Source: Propionibacteriaceae bacterium
GTDB lineage: Bacteria > Actinomycetota > Actinomycetes > Propionibacteriales > Propionibacteriaceae
NCBI GenBank assembly: GCA_031254155.1
Contig: JAIRVA010000275.1
Coordinates: 1-5,483, forward strand
Reading direction: 5' to 3'
Length of the DNA stretch: 5,483 nucleotides
Positions within the stretch are counted from its first letter, which is position 1, and every line of letters begins with the position of its first letter. The notes below the pieces were generated by a model. The model had not been told where the DNA came from. It was given only the letters and a program-made list of their open reading frames with translations, and did not search any database. The position numbers and the translations under genes were made by a program. Of this stretch, positions 1-5,422 are shown piece by piece.

Positions 1-1
1 T

Positions 2-1186
2 GACCTTGATGACCAGAAGGCCCAGGTCGACCAGGCGGTCACCACCGCCCGGGGCGACCTGGACAAGTCCGAGGCCGAGTTGGAGGCCGCGCAGGAGCGG
101 GTCGCCACGGCGACGGCCAAAGTGGCTGCGGCGCAGACCCAGCTCGACCAGGCCGAGGCCGCGCTTGCGAGCGCTGAAGCGGTCGAACGGGAGAAGGCCG
201 CCGCGCTCGACGCGGCCAACCAGGCGCTGGCAGACGCCCAGGCCAAGGAGGCCGCTGGCCAGGCGAAGGTGGACGCCCAGAAGGACGCCGTCAACGCCTA
301 CGCCCGGTCGGTGGTCCAGGATTCCATGCCGATGGTGAACGTGTTCTCCTTGTTCAACATGGGGTCGACGGCCACGCTCGCCAACCGCGTCCAGTGGAAC
401 GACACCGTCTTGGCGGCGAACCAGGTCGACCTCGACAATCTGCGGACCATTCAGGCCGAACTGGCGGCGGCGCGGGCGGCGCGGGCCGACGCCCAGACCA
501 AGGCCGATGCGGCCCGAGCCGAGGCGGCCGCCCAGGTCACGACGACGAAGGCCGCGCAGACGGCCGCCCAGACGGCCCGGGACAACCTCGCCCAGGCGTT
601 GGCCGACGAGCAGTCGGCCGAGACGGCCGCCCAGACCGCGTACGACCAGGACCAACAGGAACTGGCGGCGCTGCAGGTCGAGCAGGACACTGTCAACGCG
701 CGGATTGCGGAGCGGGCCCGGCTGGCGGAGGAGAAGCGGAAAGCCGATGAAGCGGCCGCCGCGGCGGCGGCCGCGGCCCAACCGTCGTCTGCGGGGTTGG
801 TCTGGCCCGTCTACGGGCGGATCTCGAGTCCCTACGGCTACCGGGTGCACCCGATCTCCGGGGCGTGGCGCTTCCACGACGGGCTGGACATCGCGGCGAG
901 TTGCGGCACGCCGGTCAAGGCGGCGGCAGCAGGTGTGGTGACCGACGAGTATTACGGCGGTGGCTACGGTTACCGGCTGTTCATCGACCACGGGTACGTG
1001 GGCGGAAAGTACCTGACCACCTCGTACAACCATCTGTCGGGCTACGCCGTCCCGGCGGGTACGCGGGTCAACCAGGGTGACACGGTCGCGTACGTGGGGA
1101 CGACGGGGAACTCGACTGGCTGCCACCTCCACTTCATGGTGTGGGCCGGCGGGTCCCTCCAGAACCCGTCGGCGTACTTGCCGTAA
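2..1186 (+). CDS. Secreted M23 (LytM-type) peptidoglycan endopeptidase with N-terminal coiled coil, 5' end missing
   Basis: The frame is open from the window edge to TAA at 1184-1186, giving 394 residues; the start and any signal peptide lie upstream. A TTG at 80 is in frame but is only an internal Leu codon. Fragment residues 1-100 and about 126-262 are Ala/Gln/Glu/Arg-rich coiled coil, interrupted near residues 107-125 by a hydrophobic turn (MVNVFSLFNM), as in PcsB/EnvC-like hydrolases. A nine-Ala linker leads into the M23 domain (266-394). The zinc and catalytic residues are all visible: H292 and D296 (HDGLD), H344 (YNHLS), H375 and H377 (CHLHF). Cys301 (ASCGTP) and Cys374 could form a disulfide, as expected of an exported protein. 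The family cleaves peptide cross-bridges in peptidoglycan. From its place before smpB I infer an FtsEX-controlled hydrolase, but ftsEX is not in view. Domain call is firm; substrate and partner are inferred. Confidence 0.93.
   Translation, partial: DLDDQKAQVDQAVTTARGDLDKSEAELEAAQERVATATAKVAAAQTQLDQAEAALASAEAVEREKAAALDAANQALADAQAKEAAGQAKVDAQKDAVNAYARSVVQDSMPMVNVFSLFNMGSTATLANRVQWNDTVLAANQVDLDNLRTIQAELAAARAARADAQTKADAARAEAAAQVTTTKAAQTAAQTARDNLAQALADEQSAETAAQTAYDQDQQELAALQVEQDTVNARIAERARLAEEKRKADEAAAAAAAAAQPSSAGLVWPVYGRISSPYGYRVHPISGAWRFHDGLDIAASCGTPVKAAAAGVVTDEYYGGGYGYRLFIDHGYVGGKYLTTSYNHLSGYAVPAGTRVNQGDTVAYVGTTGNSTGCHLHFMVWAGGSLQNPSAYLP
558..636 (+). repeat. Direct repeat inside the coiled-coil region, 63-base period
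   Basis: The 16-mer AGACGGCCGCCCAGAC occurs at 558-573 and again, identical, at 621-636. The offset is 63 bases, or 21 codons, which equals three heptads. A shorter related copy (CGGCCGCCCAG) sits at 525-535. Each long copy encodes the T-A-A-Q-T core of the second coiled-coil helix. This fits growth of the coiled coil by in-frame duplication, though Ala-rich GC-rich coding can also converge on such words. Confidence 0.5.
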
Positions 1187-1259
1187 GCTATCCCCGAGAT
1201 CATAACCGGAAGTCGGCTCCAGAAACCGACGAGTTGGCCGCGAAGGTGAAGGGATACCC

Positions 1260-1733
1260 ATGGCGAAGGAAACCGGGCGGAAGCCCATCACCACCAACCG
1301 GAAGGCCCGGCACGACTATCTCCTCCACGACACGTTCGAGGCGGGGATCGTCCTGACGGGCACGGAGGTCAAGTCGCTGCGGTTCGGCCGGGCGTCGCTC
1401 GCGGAGGCGTACGTCACCGTCGACGACGGGGAGGTCTGGCTGCGCAACGCGAACATCACCGAGTACGCCTTCGGGACGTGGACGAACCACGCCCCCCGCC
1501 GGACACGCAAGCTGCTGCTCCACAGCAAGCAGATCGCCAAGCTGGCCCGCGAATCGGCGGCCCCGGGTTGGACGATCATCCCGCTCGAGATGTACTTCCA
1601 GGACGGGTACGCGAAGGTGGTCATCGCCCTCGCCACGGGCAAGCGCGAGTGGGACAAGCGGCAAACCATCGCCGAACGCGACGCGAAACGCGAGACCGAG
1701 CGGGCCCTGAAGATACGCAACCGGCGGCGCTGA
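1260..1733 (+). CDS. smpB: SsrA (tmRNA)-binding protein SmpB
   Basis: This 157-residue protein is the usual size for SmpB, the partner of tmRNA that brings alanyl-tmRNA into the A site of ribosomes stalled on broken mRNA (trans-translation, cytoplasmic). Visible family blocks are NRKARHDY (13-20), GTEVKSLR (34-41), EVWLRNANITEY (58-69), HAPRRTRKLLLH (77-88) and the Gly-Lys/Asp-Lys-Arg segment (127-134), followed by a basic C-terminal tail ending in RNRRR, which in the family folds in the mRNA channel. Trp131 stands where Tyr or His is more usual before DKR. The ATG at 1260 is preceded by a GAAGGG Shine-Dalgarno (1248-1253) at 6 bases. It follows the peptidase gene by 73 bases with no clear terminator between, so the two may be co-transcribed. 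No tmRNA gene (ssrA) follows it within the window. Confidence 0.97.
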   Translation: MAKETGRKPITTNRKARHDYLLHDTFEAGIVLTGTEVKSLRFGRASLAEAYVTVDDGEVWLRNANITEYAFGTWTNHAPRRTRKLLLHSKQIAKLARESAAPGWTIIPLEMYFQDGYAKVVIALATGKREWDKRQTIAERDAKRETERALKIRNRRR

Positions 1734-1764
1734 CGCACAGGGTAACTCAGTGGTTCCACAGGCG

Positions 1765-1795
1765 TTTCCGGTTCCCGCCCGCGACATGGTAGTCT
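1765..1795 (+). promoter_or_regulatory. Candidate vegetative-sigma promoter for rpsO
   Basis: A TAGTCT -10 box (1790-1795) fits the actinobacterial TANNNT form. The best -35 is weak: TTTCCG (1765-1770, spacing 19) or TTCCGG (1766-1771, spacing 18). Transcription would start near 1801-1803, right at the first leader hairpin and about 78 bases before the rpsO start. The position just ahead of a structured leader supports the call; the poor -35 limits it. Confidence 0.42.
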
Positions 1796-1800
1796 TGTGG

Positions 1801-1856
1801 GGCCGTACACCGGCCGCGAGCTGAGAGCGTCTGCCCACCAGGGACAGGCATCGCGC
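1801..1856 (+). promoter_or_regulatory. Structured 5' leader of rpsO, candidate S15 autoregulatory RNA
   Basis: Two stems can be drawn by eye. Stem 1 is GGCCG (1801-1805) with CGGCC (1811-1815) around a 5-base loop. Stem 2 pairs 1829-1836 (GUCUGCCC) with 1841-1849 (GGGACAGGC) around an ACCA loop, with A1844 bulged; it includes a G-C pair (1829:1849) next to a U-G pair (1830:1848). An alternative fold pairs 1832-1835 with 1847-1850 and 1827-1829 with 1852-1854. S15 commonly represses its own mRNA by binding a leader that imitates its 16S site, which contains a G-U/G-C motif and a junction. The structures are seen; the regulatory role is inferred, and I cannot match them to a named RNA family. 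Confidence 0.35.
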
Positions 1857-1879
1857 AACGAACACCGAAGGAGTGGCAC

Positions 1880-2143
1880 ATGGATGCTGCGGAGAAGAAG
1901 AAGATCATCGAAGAGTATGCGATCACGCCGGGCGACACCGGGTCGGCCGATGTGCAAATTGCCCTCCTGAGCAAGCGAATCGCGCACCTCACCGAGCACC
2001 TCAAGGTCCACAAGGGAGATCATCACTCCCACCGCGGCCTGATGCTGATGGTCGGCCAGCGCCGGCGGCTGCTGAACTACGTCGCCAAGCAAGACATCGA
2101 GCACTACCGCAAGTTGATCGAGCGGCTCGGGCTCCGTCGCTGA
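1880..2143 (+). CDS. rpsO: 30S ribosomal protein S15
   Basis: The 87-residue product is close to the usual 89. S15 is a primary 16S rRNA-binding protein that nucleates the 30S platform and later contacts the 50S subunit. Diagnostic segments are GDTGSADVQ (18-26), LTEHLKVHKGDHHSHRGL (37-54), GQRRRLLNYV (59-68) and the C-terminal LIERLGLRR (79-87). The first Arg of the common HSRRGL block is His here, a variant also known from thermophile S15 and not a defect. The ATG at 1880 has a clear GAAGGAG Shine-Dalgarno (1867-1873) 6 bases upstream. It is followed by pnp, the classical rpsO-pnp pairing, but lies directly after smpB, which is less usual. A strong hairpin 9 bases beyond the stop suggests that much transcription ends or is processed there. 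Confidence 0.97.
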   Translation: MDAAEKKKIIEEYAITPGDTGSADVQIALLSKRIAHLTEHLKVHKGDHHSHRGLMLMVGQRRRLLNYVAKQDIEHYRKLIERLGLRR

Positions 2144-2151
2144 TGCGCGTC

Positions 2152-2180
2152 GGGCGGGGGTTCCGGCCTCCGCCCTGTAT
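2152..2180 (+). terminator. Hairpin terminator or attenuator after rpsO
   Basis: GGGCGGGGG (2152-2160) pairs with CCTCCGCCC (2167-2175) in nine base pairs, one of them G-U, around the loop TTCCGG. The tail (TGTATGCTTAT) is T-enriched but has no continuous T run, as is common for high-GC actinobacterial terminators. It lies 9 bases past the rpsO stop, so it either ends the rpsO transcript or, with read-through, serves as a processing stem in an rpsO-pnp mRNA. Confidence 0.7.
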
Positions 2181-2208
2181 GCTTATCGGATAACCACAAA
2201 TCTATAAA
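2180..2208 (+). promoter_or_regulatory. Candidate pnp promoter in an AT-rich island
   Basis: TATAAA (2203-2208) within TCTATAAAG is the only near-consensus -10 box in the rpsO-pnp gap, in a local AT-rich patch (about 2178-2209) that stands out from the GC-rich surroundings. The matching -35 at 17-base spacing is only TGCTTA (2180-2185). Transcription would begin near 2214-2216, leaving a leader of about 150 bases before pnp. It is plausible as a second promoter for pnp, but not proven. Confidence 0.4.
2183..2193 (+). repeat. Perfect 11-base palindrome TTATCGGATAA
   Basis: TTATC (2183-2187), a central G, then GATAA (2189-2193) form a perfect inverted repeat lying between the rpsO hairpin and the candidate pnp -10 box. 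A near copy of its right half (TCGGATAGCC at 2259-2268 against TCGGATAACC at 2186-2195) recurs 73 bases downstream. It could be a regulator-binding site; no known operator is recognised. Confidence 0.35.
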
Positions 2209-2234
2209 GCACGTTCGCCCGCCGCTCAGGGGCA

Positions 2235-2291
2235 CGGTCTTTGGTGGTGACTTTCGGGTCGGATAGCCCCGCAGGTCTCGATCGAAGACCG
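2235..2291 (+). promoter_or_regulatory. Long stem-loop in the pnp 5' leader
   Basis: CGGTCTTTGGT (2235-2245) pairs with ATCGAAGACCG (2281-2291) in eleven pairs, two of them G-U, closing a 35-base loop. Inside, CGGG (2255-2258) can pair with CCCG (2268-2271). In several bacteria the pnp leader carries a long stem that is cut by RNase III and then degraded by PNPase, giving autoregulation. This stem is a candidate for that role. The pairing is seen; the function is inferred. Confidence 0.4.
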
Positions 2292-2327
2292 CCGCTGACA
2301 CTGATTGCGTCGGGGATCCTCGTATTC

Positions 2328-2352
2328 CGGGGTACGGGCGTGCGCCAACCCG
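2328..2352 (+). promoter_or_regulatory. Hairpin abutting the pnp ribosome binding site
   Basis: CGGG (2328-2331) can pair with CCCG (2349-2352), or GGGT (2330-2333) with ACCC (2348-2351), above an inner GGC/GCC stem (2337-2339 with 2344-2346, loop GTGC). Its 3' foot ends exactly where the AAAGGA ribosome binding site begins, so its stability could affect translation start. The stem is short and may be incidental. Confidence 0.28.
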
Positions 2353-2358
2353 AAAGGA
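2353..2358 (+). promoter_or_regulatory. pnp Shine-Dalgarno that fixes the start codon
   Basis: AAAGGA lies 6 bases before the ATG at 2365. The frame is open back to a TTG at 2305, but the 20 extra residues (MRRGSSYSGV...) do not resemble a PNPase N-terminus and have no such site, whereas MEGPNLRYTEA does. The ATG at 2365 is therefore the start. Confidence 0.85.
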
Positions 2359-2364
2359 ACAATC

Positions 2365-4569
2365 ATGGAAGGTCCTAACCTTCGCTATACCGAGGCCATC
2401 CTCGACAACGGCTCGTACGGACGTCACGTCGTCCGCTTTGAAACGGGTCTGCTCGCCCAGCAGGCGGCCGGCTCGGCCGCCGTCTACCTGGACGGCGACA
2501 CCATGTTGCTGTCCGCCACCACGGCGGCCAACACCCCGCGCGACGCGGTCGACTTCTTCCCGCTGACGGTGGACGTCGAGGAGCGGATGTACGCCGCGGG
2601 CAAGATCCCCGGCTCGTTCTTCCGCCGCGAAGGCCGCCCGCCCGAGTCGGCCATCCTGGCCGCCCGCCTGGTTGACCGCCCGCTGCGCCCCTGCTTCACG
2701 AAGGGGTTACGCAACGAGGTCCAGGTCGTCATCACGGTGCTCGCGCTCAACCCGGGCGTGGTGTACGACACCCTCGCCATCAACGCCGGCTCGATGTCCA
2801 CGACCCTCGCTGGTCTGCCGTTCATCGGCCCGGTCGGCGGGCTTAGGATCGCGCTGATCAAGAACCAGTGGGTCGCCTTCCCGACGACCGAGCAGACCAA
2901 GGAAGCCGTCTTCGACATGGCCGTGGCCGGCCGCGTCCTCCCGGACGGCGACGTGGCGATCATGATGGTCGAGGCCGAGTCGACCCCGGGGACGTGGGAA
3001 CTCGTCCGCTCGGGCCGGACCGCGCCGACCGAGGAGGTCGTGGCCGAGGGCCTCGAAGCCGCCAAGCCGTTCATCAAGGCGCTCTGCGACGCGCAGGCCG
3101 AACTGGCGGCCCAGTTCCCGAAGGCCACCAGGGCGTTCCCGGTCTTCCTGGATTACCAGCCGGACGCGTACGACGCGGTGGCCGGGGCCGCTACGGACCG
3201 GGTCCGCGAGGTCAACGCCATCGCGGCCAAGCAGGAGCGCGAAGTGGCGGCCGAAGAGTTGCTGGCCACGCTCCACGCCGAACTCGACGAGCGGTTCCCC
3301 GAGCGGGAGAAGGAGATCACGGGCGCGTACCGGTCGCTCACCAAGGCGGTCGTCCGCCGCCGGACGCTGACCGACAAGATCCGGATCGACGGGCGGGGTC
3401 CGAAAGACATCCGGCCCCTGTCGATCCAGGTCGGCGTCGTACCCCGGGTTCACGGCTCGGCGCTCTTCATGCGCGGCGAGACGCAGATCCTCGGCGTGTC
3501 GACCCTCAACATGCTCGACATGGAGCAGAAGCTTGACACCTTGTCGCCCGAGTCGACGAAGCGGTACATGCACAACTACAACTTCCCGCCGTACTCCACC
3601 GGCGAGACCGGGCGCGTCGGTTCGCCGAAGCGCCGCGAGATCGGACACGGCGCGCTGGCCGAGCGGGCCCTGCTGCCCGTGCTGCCGAACCGCGAAGAGT
3701 TCCCGTACGCCATCCGGCAGGTCTCCGAGGCCATCGGGTCCAACGGCTCGACCTCCATGGGGTCGGTCTGCGCCTCGACGCTGTCGCTGCTCCAGGCCGG
3801 CGTGCCGCTGAAGGCCTCCGTGGCCGGCATCGCGATGGGCCTCATGAGCGAGGCGGTCGACGGCGAGATGAAGTACCTCGCGCTGACCGACATCCTGGGC
3901 CAGGAGGACGCGCTCGGCGACATGGACTTCAAGGTCGCCGGGACGGCGGACTTCGTGACGGCCCTGCAGCTTGACACCAAGCTCGACGGCATCCCGGCCG
4001 ACGTGCTGGCCCAGGCGCTCCTGCAGGCCCGCGAGGCCCGCCACACGATCCTTCAGGCCATGAACGACGTCATCTCGGCCCCCGCCGAGATGAGCGAGTA
4101 CGCGCCGCGCATCATCACGCTGCACATCCCGGTCGACAAGATCGGCGAGGTCATCGGTCCCAAGGGCAAGATCATCAACCAGATCCAGGACGACACGGGC
4201 GCGAACATCGCGATCGAGGACGACGGCACGGTGTACATCGGGGCGGACAACGGGGAGGCCGCCGAGGCGGCCCGCGGCATGGTCAACGCCATCGCCAACC
4301 CGCACCTGCCCGAGAAGGGCGAGCGTTTCCTCGGCACGGTCGTCAAGACGACCGCCTTTGGCGCGTTCATCTCCCTCGTACCGGGCAAGGACGGCCTGCT
4401 CCATATCTCGAAGATGCGGGCCCTCTCCGGCGGTGCCCGGGTGGAGAACGTGGACGACGTGGTGAGCGTCGGCCAGAAGCTCCAGGTCGAGGTGTTGGAC
4501 ATCGACGACCGGGGCAAGCTGAGCCTCGTCCCCGTCGTGGCCGAGGATGAACCCGCCAAGACCGAGTGA
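2365..4569 (+). CDS. pnp: Polyribonucleotide nucleotidyltransferase (PNPase)
   Basis: The 734-residue enzyme degrades RNA 3' to 5' by phosphorolysis, releasing nucleoside diphosphates, and can also add tails; it works as a cytoplasmic trimer. The domain order is complete: first RNase PH domain (about 10-150, with FFRREGRPPESA at 85-96), helical linker (about 240-325), second RNase PH domain (about 340-565), KH domain (about 584-645, with the GxxG loop G598-P-K-G601) and S1 domain (about 653-724). Active-site blocks are FMRGETQ (368-374), KRREIGHG (422-429), NGSTSMGS (460-467) and LGDMDFK (517-523). D515, D521 and K523 correspond to the family's catalytic Asp/Asp/Lys by motif alignment. The GSTSMGSVCAS wording is the actinobacterial form. 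The acidic tail after S1 is only about 10 residues. It follows rpsO by 221 bases and is probably made both from its own promoter and by read-through. Confidence 0.98.
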   Translation: MEGPNLRYTEAILDNGSYGRHVVRFETGLLAQQAAGSAAVYLDGDTMLLSATTAANTPRDAVDFFPLTVDVEERMYAAGKIPGSFFRREGRPPESAILAARLVDRPLRPCFTKGLRNEVQVVITVLALNPGVVYDTLAINAGSMSTTLAGLPFIGPVGGLRIALIKNQWVAFPTTEQTKEAVFDMAVAGRVLPDGDVAIMMVEAESTPGTWELVRSGRTAPTEEVVAEGLEAAKPFIKALCDAQAELAAQFPKATRAFPVFLDYQPDAYDAVAGAATDRVREVNAIAAKQEREVAAEELLATLHAELDERFPEREKEITGAYRSLTKAVVRRRTLTDKIRIDGRGPKDIRPLSIQVGVVPRVHGSALFMRGETQILGVSTLNMLDMEQKLDTLSPESTKRYMHNYNFPPYSTGETGRVGSPKRREIGHGALAERALLPVLPNREEFPYAIRQVSEAIGSNGSTSMGSVCASTLSLLQAGVPLKASVAGIAMGLMSEAVDGEMKYLALTDILGQEDALGDMDFKVAGTADFVTALQLDTKLDGIPADVLAQALLQAREARHTILQAMNDVISAPAEMSEYAPRIITLHIPVDKIGEVIGPKGKIINQIQDDTGANIAIEDDGTVYIGADNGEAAEAARGMVNAIANPHLPEKGERFLGTVVKTTAFGAFISLVPGKDGLLHISKMRALSGGARVENVDDVVSVGQKLQVEVLDIDDRGKLSLVPVVAEDEPAKTE

Positions 4570-4588
4570 CGAAGCGGTTGACGCTTGT

Positions 4589-4633
4589 GGGGTCGCGTTC
4601 CGCGTCCGGCCGGACGTTGGGCGCGGCCCCTTT
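4589..4633 (+). terminator. Intrinsic terminator of pnp
   Basis: GGGGTCGCG (4589-4597) pairs with CGCGGCCCC (4622-4630) in nine pairs, one of them G-U. Within it, the 14-base palindrome CGTCCGGCCGGACG (4603-4616) folds as CGTCC/GGACG with a GGCC loop; the intervening bases can add further C-G and wobble pairs, so the whole 42 bases form one long, nearly continuous stem. TTT (4631-4633) follows at once. It starts 19 bases after the pnp stop. The long GC stem with a short T run is good evidence of termination and separates pnp from dapB transcription. Confidence 0.8.
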
Positions 4634-4647
4634 CGACCGTCTACACT
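4617..4647 (+). promoter_or_regulatory. Candidate dapB promoter overlapping the pnp terminator
   Basis: TACACT (4642-4647) is a good TANNNT -10 box. The best -35, TTGGGC (4617-4622) at 19-base spacing, lies inside the 3' side of the pnp terminator stem. Transcription would start near 4653-4655, about 24 bases before the dapB ATG and just ahead of its Shine-Dalgarno. The strong terminator upstream makes a dedicated promoter here likely; the exact -35 is uncertain. Confidence 0.5.
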
Positions 4648-4663
4648 AGGTTCTCAGGGAACT

Positions 4664-4673
4664 AGAAGGAGGT
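4664..4673 (+). promoter_or_regulatory. Near-perfect Shine-Dalgarno of dapB
   Basis: AGAAGGAGGT matches the 16S anti-Shine-Dalgarno almost fully, with 5 bases between GGAGG and the ATG at 4678. It is the strongest ribosome binding site in the window and fixes the dapB start. With the predicted short leader it suggests efficient, little-regulated translation. Confidence 0.85.
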
Positions 4674-4677
4674 CATC

Positions 4678-5421
4678 ATGAAGGTGGCAGTTTTCGGTGC
4701 CAGCGGGCGTATGGGTACGGAGGTGTGCCGCGCGGTCGTCGAGGCCGGCTGGGAACTGGTGGCGGGCATCGACATCGGTGACCCCAGGAACGACGCCCTG
4801 GGTGCGGACGTGGCGGTGGACTTCACCCATCCCGACTCGGTGATGGACAACCTGGAGTGGCTTGTCACCCACGGGATCGGGGCGGTGGTGGGGACCACCG
4901 GGTTCACCCCGGAGCGGCTCACCCAGGTCCAGGCCTGGCTGGGCGACACTCCGGTGTCCGGGGTGCTCGTGGCCCCCAACTTCTCCATCGGGGCCGTGCT
5001 CATGATGCACTTCTCGGCGGTCGCGGCGCCGTACTTCGAGTCCGTCGAGATCATCGAGGCGCACCACCCCGGCAAGGCCGACGCCCCGTCTGGTACGGCG
5101 GCGACGACGGCCCGGCTGGTCGACGAAGCGCGCCAGGCGGCGGCTGCCGCCGCGATGCCGGACGCGACGACCCACGAGGTGCCGGGCGCCCGGGGCGCCG
5201 CGATCGCGGGCGTCCGCGTCCACTCGCTGCGGCTGCCGGGCCTCATCGCCCAGCAGGAGGTCCGCCTGACCTCCGGCGGCGAAACCCTGACGATTACAAA
5301 CGATGCCCGTTCCCGCGCCTGCTACATGCCGGGAGTCCTCCAGGGCATCCGGTGGGTGGAAGCCCACCCCGGACTGACGTACGGACTGGAGCCGGTCCTC
5401 GGCCTCAGCCAAGAAAGGTAG
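4678..5421 (+). CDS. dapB: 4-hydroxy-tetrahydrodipicolinate reductase (DapB)
   Basis: The 247-residue cytoplasmic enzyme reduces 4-hydroxy-tetrahydrodipicolinate to tetrahydrodipicolinate with NAD(P)H, the second dedicated step to meso-diaminopimelate and lysine. The N-terminal Rossmann fold shows the dinucleotide loop GASGRMG (7-13), with VDFTHPDSVM (47-56), VVGTTGF (70-76) and APNFSIG (99-105). The substrate-binding and tetramer domain carries EAHHPGKADAPSGTA (127-141), with the family's catalytic His-His and Lys at H129, H130 and K133. Length and wording match actinobacterial DapB. Ala128 replaces the Leu usual before HH, a small change next to the active site. The run AAAAAA near residue 155 is a surface low-complexity stretch. 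It sits directly behind pnp with its own promoter; an M16 peptidase gene, often found between pnp and dapB in actinobacteria, is absent here. Confidence 0.97.
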   Translation: MKVAVFGASGRMGTEVCRAVVEAGWELVAGIDIGDPRNDALGADVAVDFTHPDSVMDNLEWLVTHGIGAVVGTTGFTPERLTQVQAWLGDTPVSGVLVAPNFSIGAVLMMHFSAVAAPYFESVEIIEAHHPGKADAPSGTAATTARLVDEARQAAAAAAMPDATTHEVPGARGAAIAGVRVHSLRLPGLIAQQEVRLTSGGETLTITNDARSRACYMPGVLQGIRWVEAHPGLTYGLEPVLGLSQER

Positions 5422-5422
5422 T

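Noticed and set aside
80..82. TTG at 80 as the true start of the M23 peptidase
   Set aside because: The coiled-coil frame continues upstream to the window edge without a stop, there is no ribosome binding site before it, and a secreted protein would need a signal peptide that is not there.
751..778. GCC/GCG-rich run as a repeat or origin element
   Set aside because: It encodes a nine-alanine linker before the M23 domain; this is ordinary low-complexity coding sequence.
1212..1230. Hairpin GTCGG/CCGAC between the peptidase gene and smpB as a terminator
   Set aside because: It has only five pairs with a 9-base loop and no T run, so it is too weak to call.
1750..1780. Terminator after smpB (GTGG/CCAC and GGCG/CGCC repeats)
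   Set aside because: The arms are three or four pairs long with no T tail; the second overlaps the proposed rpsO -35 region.
1200..1865. Minus-strand open frame of 221 codons across smpB and the rpsO leader
   Set aside because: It is antisense to smpB and to a likely structured leader, with no recognisable motif.
2305..2364. Upstream TTG start for pnp adding 20 residues
   Set aside because: The added residues do not resemble a PNPase N-terminus, and the ATG at 2365 has a proper AAAGGA site at 6 bases and the usual MEGP-type beginning.
2707..4404. Minus-strand open frame of 565 codons opposite pnp
   Set aside because: It lies wholly within the conserved pnp gene, its translation is rich in Arg/Asp/Gly/Val as expected of an antisense shadow in GC-rich DNA, and it shows no domain or ribosome binding site.
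4578..4606. TTGACG (4578-4583) as a -35 box for dapB
   Set aside because: No TANNNT hexamer lies 16-19 bases downstream, and the site is upstream of the pnp terminator.
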